64,000 nt of DNA from Leptospira sp. 96542 (GTDB taxonomy: Bacteria; Spirochaetota; Leptospiria; Leptospirales; Leptospiraceae), in the NCBI GenBank assembly GCA_029310945.1, contig JARJFC010000013.1:36928-100927 (forward strand). The letters are read 5' to 3'. Made by a program: the position numbers and the translations under genes. How positions within the stretch are numbered: the first letter of the stretch is position 1; each line of letters starts with the position of its first letter. Shown piece by piece: positions 1-8,262 of the stretch. The notes under the pieces are model-generated. The model ran no database searches, had not been told where the DNA came from, and saw only the letters and a program-made list of their open reading frames with translations.

Positions 1-202
1 CTTTTCCTTCTGCTGATTTGTAAACATCTTTAATGAATTTGATATGCTCATCTCCATCTAATGCGAGTTGGCTGAAGAGTTCTCGGATTGGGCCTTCTGG
101 CAATTCTTCCGAGATCTTTAAATAAAACTGAAAACATTTGACCTCATGGTCAATGGCTGCTGCAATCGCTTCGATGAATGATGTTTTTTTGATTGATTTC
201 AT
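1..202 (-). CDS. ferritin-like / rubrerythrin-type protein, C-terminus cut off
   Basis: The first 67 residues are visible; the rest lies beyond the left edge. They read as a helical ferritin-like domain: an early helix with an acidic and basic face (AIDHEVKCFQFYLKISEE) followed by a second helix with DGDEHIKFI. The Glu and the Glu-x-x-His-like spacing are what diiron carboxylate proteins of the rubrerythrin type use to bind iron. Such proteins usually act in peroxide reduction or iron handling in the cytoplasm. The ATG is preceded by an AAAAAGGG ribosome-binding stretch. The diiron assignment rests on only half a domain, so a DUF2383/ferritin-like relative without metal is possible. Confidence 0.6.
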   Translation of the reverse strand, partial: MKSIKKTSFIEAIAAAIDHEVKCFQFYLKISEELPEGPIRELFSQLALDGDEHIKFIKDVYKSAEGK

Positions 203-218
203 AAGTATATCCCTTTTT

Positions 219-250
219 GGAAAACCACCACAACGATAAGGTGATTTTCC
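219..250 (-). other. hairpin between YhhN gene and ferritin-like gene
   Basis: An 11-base stem (GGAAAATCACC against GGTGGTTTTCC on the minus strand) with one mismatch and a 10-base loop. It sits after the YhhN stop codon and just before the ribosome-binding site of the ferritin-like gene. No U-run follows, so it may be a rho-independent-like processing hairpin or a structured 5' leader rather than a standard terminator. Confidence 0.4.
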
Positions 251-281
251 ATATGTATCAAGTATTTTTCGTATGTATCTT

Positions 282-929
282 TTAAGTCAATTCTTCCGAT
301 TTGGTAGCTGCATACAATAAAACTTGTGCCAAATAGTATGTCACCATGATGAGAAGAGAAGCCACAGTTCGGTTCATTGAAGTATTCAAAAACATAGAAT
401 AGGCAATGATTGAATCAGAAAGCATAAAAATTAGGGCACCAAACAACCCGAGTAAAAACGGTTTGGAACTTGAGTTTCTACTCGCAGCCCTCCAACCCAT
501 AAGACAAATGGCCGTGATATAAACCGCCACAGGGATGAGAAGGCTCCCGAGTTTGGGCAGTAACACATAAAAAAACGATAACCCGAAAATCAAAAATGGC
601 AAGGCGAGGATTGGTTTGGACTCTGATTGTAAGCTAAAAGCGTAACTATAAATCAATTGTGCCACAAGAAATGAGCCAAGCCCAGGCACAAAGTATGCGC
701 TACTTGGTAGAGCCAAAAAGGAATCACCAAAAGCAGAAAAAACCAATCCAAACGCCATGAGTTTGCCCCTCTTTTCGAGTTTTGGGAAAAATCGAAATAA
801 AGAAACAATCAAAATCACAATGGGAATGATCTTTGAGGGAAGATAAAAATAGTTTTCCTTCGGTATCGTGAGGATGGCTCCGATATGAACGAGGGAATAC
901 AAACCGAATAAAACAAATTCTTTTGCCAT
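282..929 (-). CDS. YhhN family integral membrane protein (lysoplasmalogenase-like)
   Basis: A 215-residue protein with about seven to eight hydrophobic segments. It carries the conserved YhhN/TMEM86 pattern: an early K-x2-P segment (LPSKIIPIVIL), a central GLVFSAFGDSFL with the conserved acidic residue, GLGSFLVAQLIYSYAF, and a late MLSDSIIAY. Family members TMEM86B and bacterial YhhN hydrolyse the vinyl-ether bond of lysoplasmalogens in the membrane. Acidic residues in GDxxL and SDS are the likely active-site carboxylates. The start ATG is clear and the gene is divergent from the following one. The family call is good; the substrate in this organism is inferred. Confidence 0.75.
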   Translation of the reverse strand: MAKEFVLFGLYSLVHIGAILTIPKENYFYLPSKIIPIVILIVSLFRFFPKLEKRGKLMAFGLVFSAFGDSFLALPSSAYFVPGLGSFLVAQLIYSYAFSLQSESKPILALPFLIFGLSFFYVLLPKLGSLLIPVAVYITAICLMGWRAASRNSSSKPFLLGLFGALIFMLSDSIIAYSMFLNTSMNRTVASLLIMVTYYLAQVLLYAATKSEELT

Positions 930-994
930 AATTCTTACTTTACATACAGGTCCAGTGGGATTTCATCAGAAGTAGAACCCGAGTGATTCAGCCT

Positions 995-1306
995 ATGAAA
1001 CAATTGCGCCCCCTGTCTATCTTTTTCTTAATCTGCCTAATTTGGTCACAAAGCAGTTTGTCTGCGAGAGAAGTCCCCTCTGGCGGGGAAATGTTGATTG
1101 ATTTAGTTCTCGCGAGACCAATGGGTCTTGTTGGAACTGTATTGGGAACTGGTGCCTTCATCGTTGCCTCGCCATTCACACTGCTTTCTGGTACATTCAT
1201 CCAATCGGGGAAACGATTGGTTTTGTACCCTGCCAAGTTTACCTTCACGCGAGGGTTAGGCGACTTCCCAGGTTATATGGAAGAATACCAAATTGTAGAG
1301 GAATAA
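995..1306 (+). CDS. small secreted or membrane protein of unknown function
   Basis: About 103 residues from the ATG (a GTG four codons upstream at 983 is also possible). It starts with a basic N-terminus, a hydrophobic signal-like segment (LSIFFLICLIWSQSSLSA) with a plausible signal-peptidase site after SLSA, then a second hydrophobic stretch rich in glycine (GTVLGTGAFIVASPFTLLSG). I do not recognise a family. The stop codon is followed after a single base by the TTG start of the mutase small subunit, so the two are probably translated from one message although their roles look unrelated. Confidence 0.6.
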   Translation: MKQLRPLSIFFLICLIWSQSSLSAREVPSGGEMLIDLVLARPMGLVGTVLGTGAFIVASPFTLLSGTFIQSGKRLVLYPAKFTFTRGLGDFPGYMEEYQIVEE

Positions 1307-1307
1307 A

Positions 1308-3128
1308 TTGAACGAACCTTTATTCAAAGACTTCCCAGAAGTCTCAACAGAAGAATGGAAAAATCTAATCTTAAAAGATCTAAAAGGCCAACCTTGGGAA
1401 AAGGTCAGTACAATTTCGGAAGAAGGGTTTACCATCCAACCCTTTTACCGAAAAGAAAACCTTCCTCCCAAACTACCCAAAATTGAGAAACGATTCCCTG
1501 GTTGGAAAATCACAGAACTAGTCTATGAACCAAAAGATTTAGATGGTCTAAACACCAAAGGTGCGGATGCATTCATCCTCACTAGCCCCTCCCAAAAGGG
1601 CTCTAATTCAGGCTTTCATTTTGAATCCCCAAAAGATTTGACGAAGTTAGCAGACAAACTCCCAAAACTACCCTTCGTGGTTTCCTTGGGAGAAACCTCG
1701 CCCAAATTTTTGGACGAATTAAAAATTTTATCAAATTCGCATGAGATAGTGTTATGTGACTATGACCCCTATGGTACCTTACTTTTAAATGGCAGTTTAC
1801 AATCTGGTTTAGAATCGGTAAATACCGACCTAAAATCCATTGCAGATGTGAAGGGTTTAGTTGGCAACTGCATACATTCGCATTATCTTCGTGATGCGGG
1901 TGCATCAGTTGGTGGCGAACTAAAATATTCCTTGTCCTGGGCAGTCGATTATTTAAACCGTTTGGTCGAAGCTGGGAGCCCCATCGAAGGAGCAGCTAAT
2001 TCCATTTGGTTTTGGATGGGCATTGGGAGTGACTACTTTTTGGAAATTGCAAAATTCCGCGCTATTCGAATCCTATGGGCAGAAATCCTCAACGCCTACC
2101 AAAAAGGACTTGGGGACAAAGTGCAGCCAATTGTTTTAGCACAAACCACTGAGTTCAATTTCACAGCCTATGATCCACATGTGAATTTACTCCGTGGCAC
2201 AACAGCGGCCATGTCCGCAGTCCTTGGTGGTGCTGATTTTGTAGCGGTACAATCCTTCGACAGAGCTTACCCACAAACACAAGAACTGGGCAAACGAATG
2301 GCAAGAAATACACAATTACTCCTCCGTCATGAGTCTTTCCTCGACAAAGTGGAAGATCCTTCAAGCGGATCCTATTACTTGGAAGTTCTCACCCATGAAC
2401 TTTGTCAGTCTGCTTGGGGTGGGTTCCAAATCCTAGAAGCGGAAGGTGGGTTCTTCCAGGCGATACAGTCAGGTAGTGTTCAATCCGCTGTGTTGAAACG
2501 TTTGGAAGAGAAAAAACAAGCCCTTGCCACCAAAAAGGAAGTTTTACTCGGTACAAACCAATACCCGTTGGTTACAGAACGCCATCCTGAATTAAAAACG
2601 TCCCTAAATTCAGTTAAACAAGAGTTAGATGCAAAGAAGTCGACGAAAACTCCCTTTCAAACCATCCAACCCATTCGGTTGTCCTATGATTTTGATCGTT
2701 TGCGGAACCAAACGGATGAACACATCCAAAGTGGGAAAAAACCACCGAAGGTATTTTTACTCACCATCGGAGACCTCAGCATGCGAAAAGCAAGGGCAGG
2801 TTTTACACAAAACTTTGTGGGTTGCCTTGGGTATGAAATCATCGACAATTTAGGCTTTTCATCTGTAAAAGAAGGTGTGGAAAAAGCCAAGGCTTTGGGT
2901 GCGGAAATCGTTGTCCTTTGTAGTTCAGACGAAGAATACCAAAACTACCTCCCCGACTTTGTTTCGGAAATGAAAGAACAACTCCCCAATAGTTGGAAAC
3001 TCATCGCAGGTTATCCAAAGGATCTAGTGACAAAGGCCACAGAACTCGGAATCGAAGATTTTATCCATATGAAACGCAACATCATCGAGTTTATGGAAAA
3101 GGCCCAATCAAAATGGTTAGGGAAATAA
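1308..3128 (+). CDS. mutA: methylmalonyl-CoA mutase small (beta) subunit
   Basis: A 606-residue MutA-type subunit. The N-terminal two thirds is the acyl-CoA mutase TIM-barrel fold, with family segments such as [22 protein letters not shown] and [28 protein letters not shown]. The C-terminal domain (from about residue 490) is the flavodoxin-like B12 domain but lacks the Asp-x-His-x-x-Gly cobalt ligand motif, having [10 protein letters not shown] instead. That loss is normal for this subunit, which pairs with the catalytic large subunit and converts methylmalonyl-CoA to succinyl-CoA. The start is TTG. One base separates it from both its neighbours, so it is co-translated with mutB. Confidence 0.9.
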   Translation: MNEPLFKDFPEVSTEEWKNLILKDLKGQPWEKVSTISEEGFTIQPFYRKENLPPKLPKIEKRFPGWKITELVYEPKDLDGLNTKGADAFILTSPSQKGSNSGFHFESPKDLTKLADKLPKLPFVVSLGETSPKFLDELKILSNSHEIVLCDYDPYGTLLLNGSLQSGLESVNTDLKSIADVKGLVGNCIHSHYLRDAGASVGGELKYSLSWAVDYLNRLVEAGSPIEGAANSIWFWMGIGSDYFLEIAKFRAIRILWAEILNAYQKGLGDKVQPIVLAQTTEFNFTAYDPHVNLLRGTTAAMSAVLGGADFVAVQSFDRAYPQTQELGKRMARNTQLLLRHESFLDKVEDPSSGSYYLEVLTHELCQSAWGGFQILEAEGGFFQAIQSGSVQSAVLKRLEEKKQALATKKEVLLGTNQYPLVTERHPELKTSLNSVKQELDAKKSTKTPFQTIQPIRLSYDFDRLRNQTDEHIQSGKKPPKVFLLTIGDLSMRKARAGFTQNFVGCLGYEIIDNLGFSSVKEGVEKAKALGAEIVVLCSSDEEYQNYLPDFVSEMKEQLPNSWKLIAGYPKDLVTKATELGIEDFIHMKRNIIEFMEKAQSKWLGK

Positions 3129-3129
3129 A

Positions 3130-5268
3130 ATGACAAAACCTAATTTTGCAAATATCCCACTTTCTTTTGGAACGGATGCGGATCGTAAAAAATCAATCTC
3201 CCTTTGGCAAACGGCAGAAGGAATTTCCATCCAATCGAGGTACCAAAAACCCGACTTAGAGGGTTTGGAACATTTGGCATACGCTGCCGGAATCCCACCA
3301 TTTTTGCATGGCCCATACTCTACCATGTATGTGAATAAACCCTGGACCATCCGCCAATATGCTGGGTTTTCCACAGCGGAAGAATCCAACGCTTTCTACC
3401 GCAGAAACCTCGCAGCAGGACAGAAAGGATTGTCCGTGGCATTTGACCTTGCCACGCATCGGGGCTACGACTCTGACCATGAACGGGTTGTGGGTGACGT
3501 GGGGAAAGCAGGCGTGGCCATTGACTCCGTACTTGACATGAAGATCCTTTTTGACCAGATCCCTCTGGACCAAATGTCTGTTTCCATGACAATGAATGGC
3601 GCCGTAATACCCGTGTTAGCTTTCTACATCGTGGCTGCCGAAGAACAAGGAGTTTCCAAAGACAAACTTTCGGGAACCATCCAAAATGATATTTTAAAAG
3701 AATTTATGGTGCGAAATACCTATATTTATCCACCCAAACATTCGATGAAAATCATTGCAGATATCTTTGGTTACACATCCAAATATATGCCAAAATTCAA
3801 TTCCATTTCCATTTCGGGTTATCATATGCAAGAAGCGGGCGCCACAGCCGACTTAGAACTTGCCTACACTTTGGCTGATGGTTGGGAGTATATAAAAACG
3901 GGAATTGCGTCTGGTTTGTCGGTCGATGAATTTGCACCCCGACTCTCCTTCTTTTGGGCCATTGGTATGAACCATTTTATGGAAATCGCCAAAATGCGGG
4001 CGGGCAGGTTGTTATGGTCAAAGATCGTAAAACAATTCAATCCCAAATCAAACAAGTCTTTGGCGCTTAGAACCCACTGCCAAACAAGTGGATGGTCACT
4101 CACCGAACAAGATCCGTTCAATAATGTGGGTAGAACTTGTATCGAAGCCATGGCAGCAGCCCTAGGCCACACACAATCCCTCCATACAAATGCATTGGAT
4201 GAAGCCATAGCACTTCCCACCGATTTTTCGGCAAGGATTGCTCGTAACACACAAATTTATTTGCAGGAAGAAACAAATATCCACCGAGTCATTGATCCAT
4301 GGGCGGGTAGTTTTTATGTTGAAAAACTCACTCACGATTTGGTTCATAAAGCATGGGATTTGATTGTCGAAGTACAGAAGCTAGGCGGAATGGCGGAAGC
4401 GATCGAAACAGGGATCCCGAAAATGCGGATCGAAGAAGCGGCCGCCCGCAAACAAGCACGGATCGATTCAGGCAAAGATGTGATCGTTGGTGTGAACCGT
4501 TTTCGTTTGGGCAAAGAAGAACCCATCGATATTTTGGACATCGACAACACAGCGGTGCGGGAAGCCCAGATCAAACGCCTAAACCAAATGAAAAAAGATA
4601 GGGATGGTGCTGCAGTGGACGCAGCACTCGCTGCCATCACCAAATCAGCAGAAACGGGCGAAGGCAATTTACTAGAACTTGCCGTTGATGCAGCTCGGAA
4701 ACGAGCCTCTTTGGGTGAAATTTCCTACGCCATGGAAAAAGTTTTTGGGAGGTACAAAGCAGTGATTCGTTCGATCTCTGGTGTGTATTCATCTGAAATT
4801 TCAGAAGACAAAGGTTATTTGGAAGCACGAGCTCTTGCCGATGAATTTGCCAAACTTGAAGGGCGTAGGCCTCGTATCATGGTTGCCAAAATGGGGCAAG
4901 ACGGACACGACCGCGGTGCTAAGGTCATTTCTACCAGTTTTGCCGATATGGGTTTTGACGTCGATATCGGACCTCTCTTCCAAACACCAGCTGAGGTCGC
5001 CAAACAAGTGGTAGAGAACGACGCACATATTTTGGGTGTGTCTTCGCTTGCGGCAGGTCACAAAACCCTAGTTCCCCAAGTCATCGAGGAGCTAAAAAAA
5101 CTAGATGCAGAGGACGTACTCGTCGTTGTGGGTGGGGTGATCCCCGCACAGGACTACGACTTTTTATACAAGTCGGGTGCCACAGCCATTTTTGGTCCAG
5201 GGACTGTCATCTCGGAAGCGGCAAAACAAATTCTAAAAATTTTGCTTGGGGAAAGAAGGGCAGCCTAA
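3130..5268 (+). CDS. mutB: methylmalonyl-CoA mutase large (alpha) subunit, B12-dependent
   Basis: A 712-residue catalytic subunit, full length for the family. The barrel opens with the substrate-tunnel segments [15 protein letters not shown] and [16 protein letters not shown], and [10 protein letters not shown] follows. The cobalamin domain at the C-terminus has the base-off/His-on motif DGHDRG (Asp591, His593, Gly596) and the later [10 protein letters not shown] and [11 protein letters not shown] elements. It isomerises (R)-methylmalonyl-CoA to succinyl-CoA in propionate, odd-chain fatty acid and branched amino acid breakdown. It is directly followed by its G-protein chaperone gene. Confidence 0.97.
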   Translation: MTKPNFANIPLSFGTDADRKKSISLWQTAEGISIQSRYQKPDLEGLEHLAYAAGIPPFLHGPYSTMYVNKPWTIRQYAGFSTAEESNAFYRRNLAAGQKGLSVAFDLATHRGYDSDHERVVGDVGKAGVAIDSVLDMKILFDQIPLDQMSVSMTMNGAVIPVLAFYIVAAEEQGVSKDKLSGTIQNDILKEFMVRNTYIYPPKHSMKIIADIFGYTSKYMPKFNSISISGYHMQEAGATADLELAYTLADGWEYIKTGIASGLSVDEFAPRLSFFWAIGMNHFMEIAKMRAGRLLWSKIVKQFNPKSNKSLALRTHCQTSGWSLTEQDPFNNVGRTCIEAMAAALGHTQSLHTNALDEAIALPTDFSARIARNTQIYLQEETNIHRVIDPWAGSFYVEKLTHDLVHKAWDLIVEVQKLGGMAEAIETGIPKMRIEEAAARKQARIDSGKDVIVGVNRFRLGKEEPIDILDIDNTAVREAQIKRLNQMKKDRDGAAVDAALAAITKSAETGEGNLLELAVDAARKRASLGEISYAMEKVFGRYKAVIRSISGVYSSEISEDKGYLEARALADEFAKLEGRRPRIMVAKMGQDGHDRGAKVISTSFADMGFDVDIGPLFQTPAEVAKQVVENDAHILGVSSLAAGHKTLVPQVIEELKKLDAEDVLVVVGGVIPAQDYDFLYKSGATAIFGPGTVISEAAKQILKILLGERRAA

Positions 5269-5288
5269 ACAAAATTCTAATATATTAT

Positions 5289-5341
5289 CATTCCCCTTAC
5301 TTTCATTATGCGAATTTAAGTAAGGTTCGGTCGGGGGAATG
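5289..5341 (+). promoter_or_regulatory. long imperfect hairpin in the mutB-meaB gap, overlapping the meaB ribosome-binding site
   Basis: Within the 74-base gap, CCTTACTT (5295-5302) pairs with AAGTAAGG (5318-5325), and CATTCCCC (5289-5296) can pair with GGGGAATG (5334-5341); the two helices share two bases at the junction. The second arm of the outer helix contains the GGGGGA that would serve a TTG start at 5343. The structure could therefore lower meaB translation, or mark partial termination or processing. Pairing is seen by eye; function is inference. Confidence 0.45.
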
Positions 5342-5342
5342 A

Positions 5343-6494
5343 TTGTTTTATATAAAGGCGATAACAAACCAACACCCCATGAATGATCCGGATCCAAAAT
5401 CCAATAACATTGATCCCAGCGCAATCCGAGGAGGCTCTTTCGATTCCGCCCTCAAGGTAAACCCTGGGGTGGCGGATGCGCCAGCAATATCACCATACAT
5501 CCAAGAAAAACGCCGGACACTCAAAAAAAAAGGTGTGATGGTCGAAGAGTTGGCAGAGGGGATTTTATCTGGGAACAGGACTTCGCTTTCCAAAGCCATC
5601 ACTCTCGTCGAAAGTAATTTAGAAGAACACAACGACAAAGCACAGTCCATATTGGAACTTGTTTTGCCAAAGGTAGGAAACTCCACCCGTATTGGAATCA
5701 CAGGGGTTCCTGGGGTTGGCAAATCAACCTTCATCGAAAGTTTTGGTAGCATCCTTCTCAGCAAAGGCCACCGTTTGGCCGTACTTGCCATTGACCCCAG
5801 TAGCCAACGCACCAAAGGATCCATTCTGGGTGACAAAACCCGGATGGAGATTTTATCAAAATCCGAAAATGCCTTCATTCGCCCGTCACCAAGCAGCGGT
5901 TCGCTTGGAGGAGTTGCGCGGAAAACACGAGAGTCTATGTATCTCTGTGAGGCTGCAGGGTTTGATACCATCATCATCGAAACTGTGGGAGTGGGACAAT
6001 CAGAAACCCAAGTCCATTCTATGGTGGATTTTTTCCTCCTCCTCATGCTTGCGGGGGCTGGGGACGAACTCCAAGGGATCAAACGGGGAATCATGGAAAT
6101 GGCTGACCTCATCGCCATAAACAAAGCTGATGGGGCAAACGAACCCTTTGCCACAAGGGCAAGGGCTGAGTATGAATCTGCCCTCCACCTCTTCCCTGCC
6201 CCAGAGTCAAAATGGACACCCCGCGCCACCACTTGCAGTGGTCTTGGTGGCAAAGGAATCGAAGAAGTTTGGAATTTGATTTTAGATTATATAAATACCA
6301 CAAAAACAAATGGATATTTCGAATCCAACCGCAGAAACCAGACCAAACTTTGGTTTGAAGAAACTTTGCGAGAAGCAGTACTCAATCAATTTTATGACAA
6401 ACCAGGAAAACCAGAAGCCATCTTAAAAGCAGAAGAAAGATTACTTTTGGGTAACTCCACACTACTGAAAGAAATCAAACAACTGCTAGGTTAA
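5343..6494 (+). CDS. meaB: methylmalonyl-CoA mutase-associated GTPase (G-protein chaperone)
   Basis: A MeaB/ArgK-type P-loop GTPase, 383 residues from a TTG start. It has Walker A GVPGVGKST (residues 121-129), the switch segment AIDPSSQRTKGSILGDKTRM, IIIETVGVGQSET and the guanine-specificity NKAD. MeaB uses GTP hydrolysis to gate cofactor loading into methylmalonyl-CoA mutase and to remove damaged cobalamin. The TTG has a good upstream GGGGGA, while the alternative ATG at 5379 has a poor one; I prefer the TTG, though the first 50 residues are low-complexity and not family-conserved. It is the third gene of the mutase operon. Confidence 0.92.
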   Translation: MFYIKAITNQHPMNDPDPKSNNIDPSAIRGGSFDSALKVNPGVADAPAISPYIQEKRRTLKKKGVMVEELAEGILSGNRTSLSKAITLVESNLEEHNDKAQSILELVLPKVGNSTRIGITGVPGVGKSTFIESFGSILLSKGHRLAVLAIDPSSQRTKGSILGDKTRMEILSKSENAFIRPSPSSGSLGGVARKTRESMYLCEAAGFDTIIIETVGVGQSETQVHSMVDFFLLLMLAGAGDELQGIKRGIMEMADLIAINKADGANEPFATRARAEYESALHLFPAPESKWTPRATTCSGLGGKGIEEVWNLILDYINTTKTNGYFESNRRNQTKLWFEETLREAVLNQFYDKPGKPEAILKAEERLLLGNSTLLKEIKQLLG

Positions 6495-6580
6495 ATTAAA
6501 GATTTAAAAACCAATTCCCAAGATCGTTTTATTTTTCCCTAAGACGCCCACCTAACGAAATCTAGTAAGAAAGAAATGAT

Positions 6581-7807
6581 TCAATTTTCCCATTCAAACC
6601 ATTTGGGAGGGAGAATGATTTGGATTGTATACGGCAATTTCGAAATGGATAATTTTCCACCGAGAGACTCAACACGAGAAATCAAAATGGTTTCCCCCAT
6701 CCCATCTCCTTCTTGGAAAAAATGATCAGTTTTACTGCCATCGTTTCCTAGTGAAGAAAAATGGAACCAAATAGATTCTCTTTCGATAGATAATTTTAAG
6801 ATAGACGTACCTTGCCCATACTTTAAATCACTCGAAGTTACTTCTGAAAATAACATAAAAAGGTTGTGAATGATTTCATTATTATCCACCAAACGAATAT
6901 TTGTTTCATTCCATTTTTGGTCCCATTGGAATTTGATATTTCTCCCTGCAAGTTTGTATCTTTGTTTCAAAAGGATCCTTAAACCCTTAAGAAACGAGGT
7001 TCGCAAAATTTCTTTTTGGTCATCTTCCACTAATTGGGATCGCAATTGAGATAGTGCGTTGTCTGAAATCTGCCTGAGTTTTTTTAGATCTTCCATTAAG
7101 TCAGGTTTTGGACTAGATTCCATTTTTTTTGTAATCATCATAATTTCCGTTAGGTGAGATCCTATAGAATCATGTGTATCTTGCATAAATGATTTTTTCT
7201 TTTCGCCCAAAAGAATCCCTCTGTAAGCAGAGGTATACCTAGTTCGGAACCACCAATGGTGGAGAAAAAAACAAACAAAAAATAAGGGGACAATGGTTGT
7301 CATTTCCCGCCATGTTTCATTGGGGATACTTCCACCATTTTCATAATGAACTCTGGTTAGATAAAAGAAAAATAAAATAGACCATTCTGTCACAAATTGC
7401 CAAACGCGGCCAGGGTAGAAGAACGAACACACCCACATGATGGCAATGATGGTGAGCCAATTCCTAGGATCAAAATAGACGATGTTTGGGTCGTGAAACC
7501 CAGTTTCAATTTCGAGGAGAACCAAAATAAAATACAAGACTCTGACCAAGGGTGGTGCCCAAGTGAAAATCCTTCGATAAAAAATGGAAATGAATAAAAG
7601 GCAGATGGCGACAATGGACTGAAAGAGAGACAGAAAAAAATTAACTGGGTTATGAAACCCCCATTCGAGATAAACACTCTGCAAATAGGCAAAACCAAAA
7701 GCAATGCCCAAGATATAAAGTTTACTTAAAATTTCAGAATAAACGGCGTAAATCGAAATGGGTTCAAGAGGAATGGATGGGAAAAACCGAGAAAAAATCC
7801 TACGCAT
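6581..7807 (-). CDS. membrane sensor histidine kinase, HisKA_3-like
   Basis: About 408 residues from the ATG; a TTG 23 codons upstream (7876) is also open and would overlap the PilZ gene. The first half has five or six hydrophobic segments. The kinase core begins with QDTHDSIGSHLTEI, which matches the NarX/DesK-type dimerisation helix with the phospho-accepting His. A weak N-box (NNEIIHNLFMLF) and a glycine-rich ATP lid (GDGMGETILISRVESLGG) follow. No extracellular sensory domain is evident, so sensing is probably through the membrane region. No response regulator lies next to it. It converges with meaB. Confidence 0.75.
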   Translation of the reverse strand: MRRIFSRFFPSIPLEPISIYAVYSEILSKLYILGIAFGFAYLQSVYLEWGFHNPVNFFLSLFQSIVAICLLFISIFYRRIFTWAPPLVRVLYFILVLLEIETGFHDPNIVYFDPRNWLTIIAIMWVCSFFYPGRVWQFVTEWSILFFFYLTRVHYENGGSIPNETWREMTTIVPLFFVCFFLHHWWFRTRYTSAYRGILLGEKKKSFMQDTHDSIGSHLTEIMMITKKMESSPKPDLMEDLKKLRQISDNALSQLRSQLVEDDQKEILRTSFLKGLRILLKQRYKLAGRNIKFQWDQKWNETNIRLVDNNEIIHNLFMLFSEVTSSDLKYGQGTSILKLSIERESIWFHFSSLGNDGSKTDHFFQEGDGMGETILISRVESLGGKLSISKLPYTIQIILPPKWFEWEN

Positions 7808-7856
7808 AGGAAGTATGGTTTGTTTGCTAAGGAAACGCTTTTTTTGCAAGAGTGGA

Positions 7857-8219
7857 TCAAATTGCGAGTCGCGCAATATGCTCTAAGATGAATTTTTTAT
7901 CGTCTTCAAAGAGTTGGGAGAACTCAAGCCCAACCTCATAAAAAGCACCCTCCCCGAACTCCTCCAAACGCACCACTTTGGCTTTTGGGTAAAGAACATA
8001 CTTTACATCAGGGAAACGAATTTCCAGCTCAAGCCGCATTCCGAGAGACATCGGCTCTTTTGTGCGAAAAAGAAGCCCACCTTCCGAAATGTCTTGGGTG
8101 TCGCCTTCTCCCTTATCTTTAGGAAGAAAGAGCGAATCCGTGACACCAGCTTGGATGACACGGTAAGTGATATGAACTTTCTCTGAGATTCGTTTGAAGA
8201 TCCGGCGTTCACTTGACAT
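7857..8219 (-). CDS. PilZ domain protein
   Basis: A 120-residue stand-alone PilZ domain. It has the N-terminal arginine motif (RRIFKR) and, after a strand, DISEGGLLF, which corresponds to the (D/N)xSxxG motif that together with the arginines binds cyclic di-GMP. Family members act as effectors of c-di-GMP in motility, adhesion or envelope control. The gene lies just upstream of the histidine kinase on the same strand and may share its transcript. The partner that it regulates is not evident from the context. Confidence 0.85.
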   Translation of the reverse strand: MSSERRIFKRISEKVHITYRVIQAGVTDSLFLPKDKGEGDTQDISEGGLLFRTKEPMSLGMRLELEIRFPDVKYVLYPKAKVVRLEEFGEGAFYEVGLEFSQLFEDDKKFILEHIARLAI

Positions 8220-8233
8220 GAGCCAATCGAATA

Positions 8234-8251
8234 CCCATTCCGAAGAATGGG
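8234..8251 (-). terminator. hairpin with UUCG tetraloop after the RND gene
   Basis: On the minus strand CCCATTC-TTCG-GAATGGG forms a perfect 7-base stem capped by a C(UUCG)G tetraloop, an unusually stable RNA loop. It begins 12 bases after the RND stop codon and precedes the PilZ gene. There is no U-run, so it may be a 3'-end stabiliser instead of an intrinsic terminator. Confidence 0.5.
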
Positions 8252-8262
8252 CAAGCGGATTT

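Noticed and set aside
2629..3128. mutA read as a decayed gene because its B12 motif is missing
   Set aside because: Loss of the cobalamin ligand is normal for the small subunit of heterodimeric methylmalonyl-CoA mutases; the frame is intact and coupled to mutB.
5348..6253. 301-codon open frame on the minus strand opposite meaB
   Set aside because: It lies wholly inside meaB, whose protein has full GTPase motifs; the reverse frame has no recognisable domain and a Ser/Pro/Arg-rich composition typical of a shadow.
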